This document shows, piece after piece, positions 42,128-53,628 of a stretch of 64,000 nucleotides of DNA. The notes below the pieces were generated by a model. The model was not told the origin of the DNA and did not search any database. It saw only the letters and a program-made list of their open reading frames with translations. The stretch's first letter is position 1; every line of letters begins with the position of its first letter. A program made the position numbers and the translations under genes. The DNA is from Tretioscincus oriximinensis (lineage: Eukaryota; Chordata; Lepidosauria; Squamata; Gymnophthalmidae), in assembly GCA_022410635.1 (NCBI GenBank), contig JAJVDF010000302.1:166544-230543 (forward strand), in the 5' to 3' direction.

Positions 42128-45100
42128 CTGAAGGGTGGAGAGAGGAAAAACACACGTGAATCTTGCAACTTATTTATCGCACAAACTTCCAAAGTTCGGC
42201 ACCAGAACAAGGCTCGATCCTTGTTCTCAGTTTGCAAAAATAAAAGTAACAAATCGTTTCCATTTCAACTTAACATTATATTCCACCATTTTTTATATAT
42301 TTTTTTCTACCCTTTCTCCTTTTTTATAAGTCCAGCCTATTAGAAGAAGAACTGGGTTCTTATACCCCGCTTTTCTCATCTTTCAAAGGGACTCAAAGCA
42401 GCTTACAAGGATATATTTTGCCCGAAGGCTGACATTCCATCTTCCCCACCAGGCTGTGGTGGTTCCCATGTATCTACTTGCAGTCAGTTGCAATTCATGC
42501 TTTCGAATAGCTGGGTTGGCTAGAGCTACAGGCTAGTGGAAGGTGCTCAGCCCTCCCCACGTCCCACACAGGGCTTCGAAACCCCATCTCCCAGGCGAGA
42601 GACGGATTCCTAAGCAACTGAGCTATCCGTGCCTGCTTAGCAAGGGGATCTCATAGCAACTTAGAGACTAAGAAGAAAAAGAGTAGGCAGGATGAGATTT
42701 GAAGATGTCTACTTCTTCAGTTAGGATCTGAAGACGACCCGTCTAGGAAGTACAACATCTCTTACCAATATTATAAACTGTTCCTGATCACAGATACGTG
42801 CAAATCTCTATTTGTGCTGTGCAATAAAACTAATGATAGCCTTTGTTTTGTACAAGGCAGATTTTGTAACATGCCCAATGTTCTCTGTATATTGCAGTGA
42901 AGGCATGCCTCTGATAGCGGGTTATTCCTTGCAGGTTCCAGCTAGAAGCAACAGAAGCCCAAGCCTTCTCAAGCTTTTACCTGATTGGTGGTTGGAACCC
43001 CAGTCCTTCTGTTGCTTTCAGCACAGAAGCATTGTTCTCAGTTCTTCTCCTTAGGAATTGTTTATATGTTTAAAGGAAAGGAGACTGTGCTCCCTTGGTC
43101 TGAGTTCAATTTAGTCCTATGCAATTTAGTCCTATGCAAACACGGATAGCTCAGTAGGGCACGGATAGCTCAGTTGCTTAGGAATCCGTCTCTCGCCTGG
43201 GAGATGGGGTTTCGAAGCCCTGTGTGGGACGTGGGGAGGGGTGAGCAACTTCCACTAGCCTGTAGCTCCAGCCAATCCAGCTATTCGAAAGCAAGAATTG
43301 CAAGAAATTGCAACTGACTGCAAGTAGATACATGGGAACCACCATAGCCTGGTGGGGAAGATAGAATGTGAGCCTTCGGGCAAAATATATCCTTGTAAGC
43401 CGCTCTGAGTCCCTTTGAAAGGTGAGAAAAGCGGGATATAAGAACCAAGTTCTTCTTCTTCTTCTCAGGAATAACTTTATTTCACATGAAGTGTGAAGCA
43501 GATGCTTTACGAATTAACTTTGCAGAAGGACAGAAGCAGAAGCTCACCAGTATGTTTTTCTCAAGTACTGGAAATAATACATGTAGCAGCCTGTGGAAGG
43601 GTCCTGTGCATAGGCGGCTTCTCGTTTCTTTGCGTCCGTGATCTCGATGAGATCCCCGTGATACTCGACTACAAACTCTCCTCGTTTAAAATGCCTGGTT
43701 GCAATGACCCCTCGCCCTTTTCCGTCAATCAAGTCGATCTGGGGAATAAAAAGAAACGGACAGGCAATGAACTGGAAGGAACCTTAGGGAGGCCGAGAGT
43801 TCTGCAGTACAAAAATCAGGACATGGGCGCTGTAGCTTGAAAGAAGTGGAAAAGAGAAAAAATTAGCAGGCACAGCTCACAATGCCAGCAACATCTGCTG
43901 TAATTTCCTCTTTTCCATAGCTGTTAAAATGGAAAGCCAAGGCAGCAACTGTGGCGTCTCCATTTTAGAGGTTTGTGTTTCTTTTGTTTACTTACTAGAT
44001 ATCCCAGAGAGGGGGGGGGGGGGAAGGCAGGGCGGGGCAGGGGCGTGGCTTCCTGGTTCCCTGTTTGGGAGGGGGCGTGGCTGGAGGAGCCAGCCAATAG
44101 GGCCTCGAGTAGCCGGCTGGTCAGCATATAAAAGGGGAACTGATCAGGGCTAGAGGCCTTTCTGTAGGAGACTTGTGGTGTAGCAAGTGGGCAGAGGGCT
44201 CCGCTTCTGACCTGCCTCAGAGGGAGGGGGTGGGAGTGTATGGTGGCCTGAAGGAGTCAAAGCTGAGGCTTGGCTTGGGGCTGGAACAAATAAAGTGACA
44301 CAGGGCCTGTCTCTTTAAGGATCTGGAAACTAACGTTGCACTTGCTTGGTGTGTGTGTGCTTGAGTCAGGCTTACTTGATAAAAGCCGAAGCTTTATTAT
44401 TCTAATCTTTCTTCTATTCCTTGTTTGTAAACAATAAACTTGTTATTTCTTTCATTTCAAACATCTCTTTCTTTATTTCTGTAACCACAAAATTAAGCAC
44501 GCTACTGGTGGGGGCTGTGAATAAAGCCCTCATCCTGAGGTAAACTCTGAGGCCTTGTGTAGGCCTGAGGATAGTACTGTTGCTGCAAGCAGTCGTGGGT
44601 GCTGGCCTGGGCAACAGGGGGGATATTGTGGCACCCCTGACTGTGAGGGTCATCGAATAGTAGGGCCCTCAGGTAGGGGTCGCCACAGCAACCAGGTTAT
44701 CTGCTTGGGTATCCCCCACCCCACAAAACAGAAGATGAAGAAAAGTACTCCCATAGTTCGCCATGAGCAGGACACATAGAACGTTCCGAAAGTTCAGTTG
44801 ATATAGTCAATTGTTTTGGTTCTTCAAATAGAACAAGACACAAAAACTTTGGATCGTTCTAAGATCTGCAGAACAACAAACCTTTCCACAAAGTGTGCAT
44901 GTATAGACACACACAACATACACAAACCCTCTTTGTCTCTGTGGGGCCACACAAGTCAGGGAACTCTCCATTACCTTCATGCCATCTTCTTTCCCACATT
45001 CTATTAGTTCATCAATGCGTTTCTTCTCTTCCACCTAAAAGGAAGAAGAAAGTAGACCAGCGTTAATACTAGATGAAACAAGTCCATGAAACCGTGATCT

Positions 45101-48100
45101 TATTAATCTCTGATGAACTCAGCAGAGCTTATACCTTGGAAGGCGCACATCAAGTCACGCCTGGCAGCTTACAAACAAACAAAAGGAACATGTTTTTGTA
45201 GACAAATCTGCTTCCTCAGATGCTGCGTGTGAACAGCTACCTAAGAACATAAGAACGCAAGAGGTGCCCTGTTGAATCAGACCCATAGCCTTGTGTCTCA
45301 CTGTGATGGTTTGATATCTCTTTAAGTAAGTTTAAGAGTTTGCTGAGTCGTGATAGGAACAGCTGGTGCAAAGGAAAATAAAAAGAGAGAGAGAGAAAGA
45401 GAGGAAGGGTGGAATGGATGGTTTGGAGGCAAGAGAGTGCCACGAGAAAGTCAGCAGAGGAGTGGAAGACAAGGAGCTGCCGTGGATGGGATGGAAGCCT
45501 TAAAAGGACAAAGGACTGACAGGGTATGTCAATTTATCGGCTAGACCCATAAATGAAGGTGGAAGCTGGACGAAGAATCCAAGCAGACGATCCCAAGAGG
45601 TGTGGGAGTAGAGCTAATGGACTTTTAGTTGTAAATATTGTATATATGGAGCGCCAAGCAACACCTGCACTGCCTAGCGTAAATAAACTCAATTGCACTC
45701 CATAAATCTGGATGGTCTATTCTCTTTTTCCACTGAGCGTCTCACCAGCTTTGGGAAATGTAAATGAAGCCATGACACTCACGCAATTGCCCCTGGGCAG
45801 TCTGGAACAGAAGAAAGCAAAATCTTCAATTGTTCTCGACGCCCTGCAAATGGCATTACAGGAATCCTGCCTGTTGCTCCATCTCGGAGGCAGGATCAGG
45901 ACAATCATCCTAGTAGCTGTATGCCCATGAATTTGTCTAATCCTGTCTTCAGGTTTTCCAGGCTGCTAGCTACTACCATAAGCACTGAGCAAAGGCAGAA
46001 GCCATGCTTAGTGTACATGGTTTACACTAGTATACAAATAAAAAAATTGTTAAGCTTATTGTTAAAGTACAGCCTCTAGTTTGAGGCTAGTAAGGGTGAA
46101 TGAGACCAACTCGACTAATGGTAAGTTTGTCAACAGTACGGTAAAATTTTGGTCATAAGATCATATCACAATCAAAGCAAAAAGCGAGAGAACAGCATCA
46201 TAAATACAGTGTAAAATATGGATACAACCACAAAACACCATGGTATAACATTTCCTACATACAAACTAATAACATCGTCATTAGTACTAATATTACTAAA
46301 TAGAAGTTAAAAATCCCCAGAACCCAATAATCGTTCTGCTCCCTGTAGCAGCCTCTGAACTTTGACCTTATCGTTCAAAGGTTGCCATTTTTCTAGATTC
46401 GAGCTAGGCAACGCTCCATGATCTGGTCAATACAGGGATCATTCAAGAAGAAGAAGAAGAACTGGGTTCTTATACCCCACTTTTCTCACCTTTCAAAGGG
46501 ACTCAAAGTGGCTTATAAGGATATATTTTGCCCGAAGGCTTCCATTCCATCTTCCCCACCAGGCTGTGGGGGTTCCCATGTATCTACTTGCAGTCAGTTG
46601 CAATTTCTTGCAATTCCTGCTTTCGAATAGCTGGGTTGGCTAGAGCTACAGGCAAGTGGAAGGGGCTCATCCCTCCCCACGTCCCACACAGGACTTCCAA
46701 ACCCCATCTCCCAGGCGAGAGACCGATTCCTTAGCGACTGAGCTATCCGTGCCTGCAGAAAATGATCAGCTGGCTCCACAACGTTGTCCCTCTTGGTATA
46801 TTTTGTTATCGACCAAGTTTAAGATTGATGGTAAGTCTGTCAGTTCCACAAAGCCACCTGAGCATTTTGCATGCAATTCTAAAGCCACCTATTTGTTCTT
46901 GGCTCGGGATTAGTTATATTAGCACACATAGTCCTTCCTTCCAATGAAGGAAAACAGGTTCCGGCTTTCAGGAGCTACAAAATTAAGTGTTCAGCAGAAG
47001 GAAACTGAAATCCCCTTACATTTCTTTGTGTTGGTAACAGGTAACAGGTTTAACCACCCTTGAGGCAAGAAAACTAGTCGTGTGGCAAAATGTGGTATCA
47101 AAAAAATACATAAATCTGAGTTGGCGAAGTCTTTGGCTGCTAAGTAAACATCTCAGCTGCCGTCCTTTGGATAAGAACAAATGTTTTTCTTCCATTCAAC
47201 TCGCGCAAACAAAGAAATACAAAAATCTGAAATCTGTCATTCAACCAGAAGAAAAAGACAATTGAGCAATATTTTCAGAATTGCAATTTAAAAAAAGGGA
47301 TGGATTTTTTTTTTAAAAAAAGTCAAATGCCAAGAAGCTGCATAGTTGAAAACCTAAGGGGACGGATGGACCTCGAAGTACTTCAGAAACGAACAAGAAA
47401 TAGGTAGGAGGCATACGCTTTCCTAAACAATTATCTAGAAGAACTTGGTTCTTATACCCCGCTGTTCTCACCATTCAAAGGGACTCAAAGCGGCTTACAA
47501 GGATATATTTTTGCCCGAAGGCTCACATTCTATCTTCCCCACCAGGCTCTGGTGGTTCCCATGTATCTACTCGCAGTCAGTTGCAATTTCTTGCAATTCA
47601 TGCTTTCGAATAGCTGGGTTGGCTAGAGCTACAGGCTAGTGAAAGGTGCTCAGCCCTCCCCACATCCCACACAGGGCTTCGAAACCCCATCGCCCAGGCA
47701 AGAGACGGATTCCTAAGCGACTGAGCTATCCGTGCGTTAGTGACTGAGCCATTCTAGAGTAAGGCCAGTTGTCACAATCATACTTTTGTCCAATCGCAGA
47801 GCTTGGAGGGGTGTCATCAGAAGCCCTGCCCCCATGTGTTGCACAAGGATATGTATGATAATTCGCATGTGGGAGCAAGAATTTCCCTTCCTCATATGAT
47901 GTACAGTGAATTTCTCAGCTTGAGAAGTACCAGGAAGAGGGAGCTGGGGAGCGGCCTTCTCATGCTGTCGCCTTGGGTGCTGCTTGCCCTCCCAAGCCCA
48001 AGCCCCCCTAGCAACAGCCGAAGCTGCACCAAAGGGAAGGAACTGGGAGCTTCCTCCCTTCGCTGCCACAGACTTTTGAAGTGCTGGCTGCAGCCACGGC

Positions 48101-51100
48101 AGGGGAAAAGGGCATTGCTTGTCTTCCCAAGCCAGCATTTGCAGGCTTTTCCACTCGTATATAACAAAATGGTTTCATAACAGAAATGTAATTGGGTGTG
48201 TATGAGGTTGATTAGTCAGGTAAGGTACAGTGGGAGATCCTTCTAAGTGGAAGGAAGCGCCTGAGGGAAGGAAATGTAAATAGGTAAAAGTGTCGCAATC
48301 AGATATATGCAAAAAAAAAAAAAAGAGGAGAGAGAGGAAAAGTCCAAGAGACTGAGTAGAAAACATATTCATTAAAATAGGCTATTTCCGAGGGTAATGA
48401 CAAACCTAAGAGGATTTGTCAACGAAGACTGTACCTGCAATTCTTTTTTGCTTTTCCGGGAGCTTCTTCTAACTGGGAAGTAGTCAGTAACTTTGCGGTT
48501 CTGTTGCACTTTCCCTTGGACCCTGACAGAGACAGAAAATGAGAAGCATGTTAACGCGCACACTGAATGTAACAGTGCGTATAACCACATTGCACGTGGA
48601 TGTCTGGCTGCAGGTTGCAAGGCCTGTCCAAGGAGGACTGAATGAAAGTTCTGATGATGCAAACAGAAAGTGGGTACATCCCCTACTTCATGAGCTTCCA
48701 TGAAAATAAGAAAGAAGAAAGCCAGGAAGGGTACCTAGCGGTCCTTGTCCTCTTATTTCCTTTTGTGATTAAATACAAGTTCACATTGATACAGTCATAG
48801 AAACATAGAGTTGGAAGGGACCTCCAGGGTCCTGGGACCAATCCTAGTCATTGCAGGATTCACTAAACCATCCCAGGCAGATGGCTCACTGTTTGGAGAC
48901 TTCCAGCGAAGGAGAACTCACCAGCTCCTGCGGCGACCTCTTGCACTGGTTTATCACCTTTCAGAAAGTTTTTTCCCCCTGATATCTCATCTACATGTAT
49001 TTCCTTGCAGTTTCATCCCATTGTTTTTAATCCTTCCATGTGCCAATGAGAACAGTCTGGATCCCTCTGCTCTTTGACAGCCTTTCAGAGATTTGTAGGC
49101 AGCTCTCAGGTCTCCTCTCCGTCTTCTCTTTTGCAGACTAAACGTCCCCAGATCCTTTAACCCTTCCTCATAGGACATGGTTTCCAGACCACTCGCCATC
49201 CTTGCAACTCTCTTTTGAACCTGCTCCAGTTTATCTACATTTCTTTTAAATGAGTTGCCCAGAACTGAACGCAGTATCCCTAAGTGGGGCCTGACCAAAT
49301 TGCTGTAGACAGGATTAATTATTTACTTATTATTAAAATTAATTAATTACGGTTGGTGATCTGTATTGACACCAGATGGCGATATATGTGTACTTTTCGA
49401 AGGCGAGGATTTTAAATCATTGCTCGTTTCATATCTTTGCTTCTACATTATCCAAGAACACTGCCATCTAACGGCCGGAGGAGGAAGGATTTCTGCAGAG
49501 ACAGTTAAAACCTAAAGGCATTTTAAGCAGAATGATTAAAAAAGGGAAAAGTTTCAATGAGCCAGGGATTGAATCAGGAGGAGAAAGTGAAATCGCAGAA
49601 AAAAACACTGAAAAATGCACGATGGAAGTTTTCTCCATCGCATAACACTAGGACAAAGGGGCCTCCCTTGAAGCTGAGGGGCAGAAGAGTGAGGACATAC
49701 AAGGGAAAGTATTTTTTTTCACCCAGAAGGTCATTGCCCTTTGGAATTTACTTCCAGAAGAGGTGGTGGTAGCTAGCAGCCTGGATAGCTTCAAGACAGG
49801 ATTAGACAAGTTTGTGGAAGCTAAGGGTACGAATAGCTACTAGGGCGGATGTCCTGATCCTGCCTCCGAGATGGAGCAACAGGCAGGATTCCTGAAATGC
49901 CATCTGCAGGGCATGGAGAACAGTTGGAGATTATGCCTTCTTCTGTTCCAGGCTGCCCAGGGGCAATTGGTGGGCCACTGGGTGAGACAGAAGGCTGGAC
50001 TGGATGGGCTCTGTCTCCATTCAGCAGGGCTCCTCTTATGTTCTTATGATCTTGTGGCCAGAGCCTGAAAATATTATACATTTGGCATTATCCTCGGGCA
50101 CAAAGCACATGCTGCAGATTTGTGGCCTCGTTTTCAGGCCAGGGCTGGATTGACATCACTTGGGCGCTTCCGCCCCGAGACACCCTTTTCAGAGGCAGGA
50201 GCTGGAAGCAACATCCCAATGAACATTCCTAGCACATTTCTGTCAGAAAATCTGCACCCCGTACGAGAATCTGACAAACCATGCAAGATTCTCTTGCAAT
50301 TCTCAGCATTGCCTGTGCATCGTGCTGGCGAGGGAGAGGGGAAAGAACCCAGGGCCGCATTTGCAGGTTTTTGAGCTAGTCATAAGTTATAAAAGGCATG
50401 TGGGAAGAGTTCAATATTCCAAGGCATAACAACCAATGACAGGGCTTGGAACTTTGTCAGCCTCCAGACACCACAGTCCTGGATTTGAAACCGGTTAAAA
50501 AGCAGAAAACAGAGGGAAGTTAATAAACGGACAGTTCTCTGACTGGAAAGATGTGAGAAGTAAAATACCTCAGGGGTCAGTACCTTTTTTTATATTTTTT
50601 TTATTATTGAGCATGTGCAATACATAATGTATATTTTCCCATTACACAGCATAATTATACATTTGCTGATTTATCTTTCCACCCCTTCTCTTAACCCTCC
50701 CCAAGGTTGCCTAAACATAATCTATTGATAAAAAGGCAAATTCCATGTTGGGGATAATTAGGAAAGGAATCGAAAACAAGTCAGCAAATGTTGTTTTGCC
50801 TCTTTATAAATCTGTGGTGAGGCCACATTTGGAATACTGTGTTCAATTCTGGTCACCACATCTCAAGAGGGATATTTTGGAACTGGAGAAGGTGCAGAAA
50901 AGGGCAACAAAAATGATCAAGGGTCTGGAGCAGAATCCCTTACGAAGCAAGGCTGCAACGTCTGGGCCTCTTCAGCCTTGAAAGGAGATGTTTGAGGGGT
51001 GATCTGATTGAAGTGTACAAAATCATGCATGGGATCGACAGGGTGAATAGAGAAAAAATGTTTTCTCTATCACACAACACAAGGACCAGAGGGCCCTCCT

Positions 51101-53582
51101 TAAAACTGTTGGGTAGAAAAGTGAGAACAGACAAAGGAAAGTATTTTTTCACCCAGAGGGTCATCGGCCTGTGGAATTTACTTCCTGAAGAGGTGGTGGT
51201 AGCTAACANTTTTTTCACCCAGAGGGTCATCGGCCTGTGGAATTTACTTCCTGAAGAGGTGGTGGTAGCTAACAGCTTGGATAGTTTCAAGACAGGACTA
51301 GACAGGTTTATGGACACTAAGGGTATAAATGGATACTAGGATAGTTGTCTGGATGTCGCCTCCTGGATGGAGCAACAGGCAGGACTCTTGAAATACCATT
51401 TGCAGGGAGTCACGAACAGGAGCATATTTTGCTTTCCTCTGTTCGGACTGCCCAGGTGCATCTGGTGGGCCTCTGTGTCACAGAATGCTGGACTTGATGG
51501 GATGTGGCCTGATCCAGGATGGCTCTTCTTATGTTCTTATGTTCTTATGATAATTTTGTAGGCTGACCAGATGACTCCTCTTGGGGGGTGGGTTGAAAAC
51601 CCGTTTTTGGGGTGCCTCCCAGATTTTTCTGAGGAAATATTTTTCAAAAAAAGATTTTTCGAATTTTTTTTAATTTTTTTTCCCTTAGAAAGAACCGAGA
51701 GGCACCCCAAAAACAGGTTTTCAACGCCCCCCCAAAAGGGGTCATCTGGTCAGCCTAAATTATAGGGGGAAAATTAATTCTACTTTGTATCTTTTGGATT
51801 GTTCAGTCAGGATTAATATTAAATAGTCTTTTATTCTTTTCCAGTCATTTTTTGTATCGTTGATCTTTTGAATATCATGTAAATAGTTTATTTTCGCCGA
51901 GTTTATATCTACTGCCAATTTTTCGATAATATAGACACGCCATTTTCCTAGCTCTCTATTGGATGCATCCTCCATCCTCTTGCTGGTACCAACGGAGCAC
52001 ATGACAATAGCATCCTTTTCCTGGTGTTTAAAGACATAACATTATCTAAATCTCCTAGAACAGGGGTGGGCAATTAATTTTTCCCAAGGGGCCGCATGAG
52101 AAATTGGGGTGGTTTTAGAGGGCCGGATTAATATAGTTAACTCAGTTCTACCCAATACTGTACATAACTCTGAGCTAAGAGGGGCGGGCCAGTCAGAGGC
52201 AGTAGGAGGGCCGCATGTGGCCCTCGGGCCGCCCCTTGCCCAGGTCTGCTATAAACTATACAACTATCGTGCTGGTATATAGCTACGACATTTCTATTCA
52301 AGGTTTTAACAACTGTAGAAGAAGGAAGATATTTTTGTTTGTTCCATTTTGTAGACTAAATTAGGGGATTCTGGATGTCGTAAAAGGGGACTTCAGGTTT
52401 TGATCTCACAGATCCTGTTCCCGTTGAGCTTTATTCTGAGCTATATCTCAAAATAGGAGTCTGCCATCTACATGGCAGTATAGGCTATGGCATTTGGATG
52501 GCCAAGTTCTGAATCAAGATATAATCCAGAATAAGGCTCAGTGAGGACAAGACCAGAGAGAACAATACGATTGTACTGAAGAAGTGGTGATAGCTAACAG
52601 CTTGGATAGCTTCAAGACAGGACTAGACAGGTTTATGAACACCAAGGATATAAATGGGTACTAGGATGGATGTCTGGATGTTGCCTTCGGGATGGAGCAA
52701 CGGGCAGGACTCCTGAAATATCATTTGCAGGGAGTCATGAACAGGAGCATATTTTGCTTTCCTATGTTCGGACTGCCCAAGTATATCTGGTGGGTCCCTG
52801 TGTAAGACAGAATGCTGGACTAGATGGGCTCTGGCCCAATCCAGTATGGCTCTCCTTATGTTCTTATGATTGCTATAGATTGAAAGAGTTCAAGAGGGCC
52901 GCATGTGGCCCTCGGGCTGCCACTTGCCCAGGTCTGTCCTAGAACAATTGCCATTTTATCTGGTATGTGTATGTTAACCTCCATTATTTTATTCTGGATT
53001 TCCCCCCAAAATTCTTGGGAGGTATAACAGCTCCATATGATGTGGTAATAGCCCGCTGGAACGTGGCATCCCTGTCAACAGAAATTGTATTTTGCCCAAA
53101 ATGTTCAACTTGTGTTGGTGTGTGTGACGTCCCCCATTTTAAGGTTTGTATTTGTTTTATAGACTTAATGTGCTATTCCCAGAGGGAGGGGGGGAAGAGC
53201 AGACCTGGGCAGGGGTGTGGCTTCCTGATTCCCTGTTTGGGAGGGGACAAGGCTGGAGGAGCAGCCAATGGGGCCTCGAATAGCCCGCTGGTCAGAATAT
53301 AAAAGGGGAGCTGACCAGGGCTGGAGGCCTTTCTGTCAGGTAAAACCTGTGGTGTAGCAGGTTGACAGAGGGGTCTGCTTCTGATCTGCCTCAGTGGGAC
53401 GGGTGGAAGTGTATGGTCATAGTTGATACTTGACTCGGGCTAGAACAAATAGTTGAGTCATAGTTGATACTTGACTCGGGCTAGAACAAATAAGTAAATA
53501 CGGGGCCTGTCGCTTTAAGTTTCTGAAACTAAAGTTACTGTTGCTTGGAGCTTGGAATCAGGCTTATTCTATAAAGGCCAAG

Positions 53583-53628
<46 letters not shown>

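Larger units (their letters stand above)
52061..52936. mobile_element. Composite hAT element, TSD TCCTAGAA
   Basis: TCCTAGAA at 52053-52060 and 52937-52944 encloses 876 bp. The left 190 bp (CAGGGGTGGGCAATT to CCCAGGTCTG) is a full hAT MITE like 38393-38580. The right 45 bp is a second copy of the same 3' end (GGGCCGCATGTGGCCCTCGG). Between them lie an H2 hairpin (52418-52555) and a CR1-B 3' end (52575-52872). Confidence 0.8.
51758..53117 (-). repeat. L1 LINE fragment, split by a hAT insertion
   Basis: The minus frame 52002-51760 reads GKWRVYIIEKLAVDINSAKI, like an L1 ORF2 C-terminal region. L1-like sequence resumes at 52945 (CAATTGCCATTTTATCTGG; TTCTGGATTTCCCCCCAAAA). The TSD around 52061-52936 shows the two parts were contiguous. 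Confidence 0.6.

Noticed and set aside
43140..43215. tRNA gene
   Set aside because: The A and B boxes belong to the SINE-A head; no complete cloverleaf with paired acceptor stem is present.
47737..48180. 133- and 125-codon frames on opposite strands
   Set aside because: Mutually overlapping, no homology, inside a KMT5A intron.
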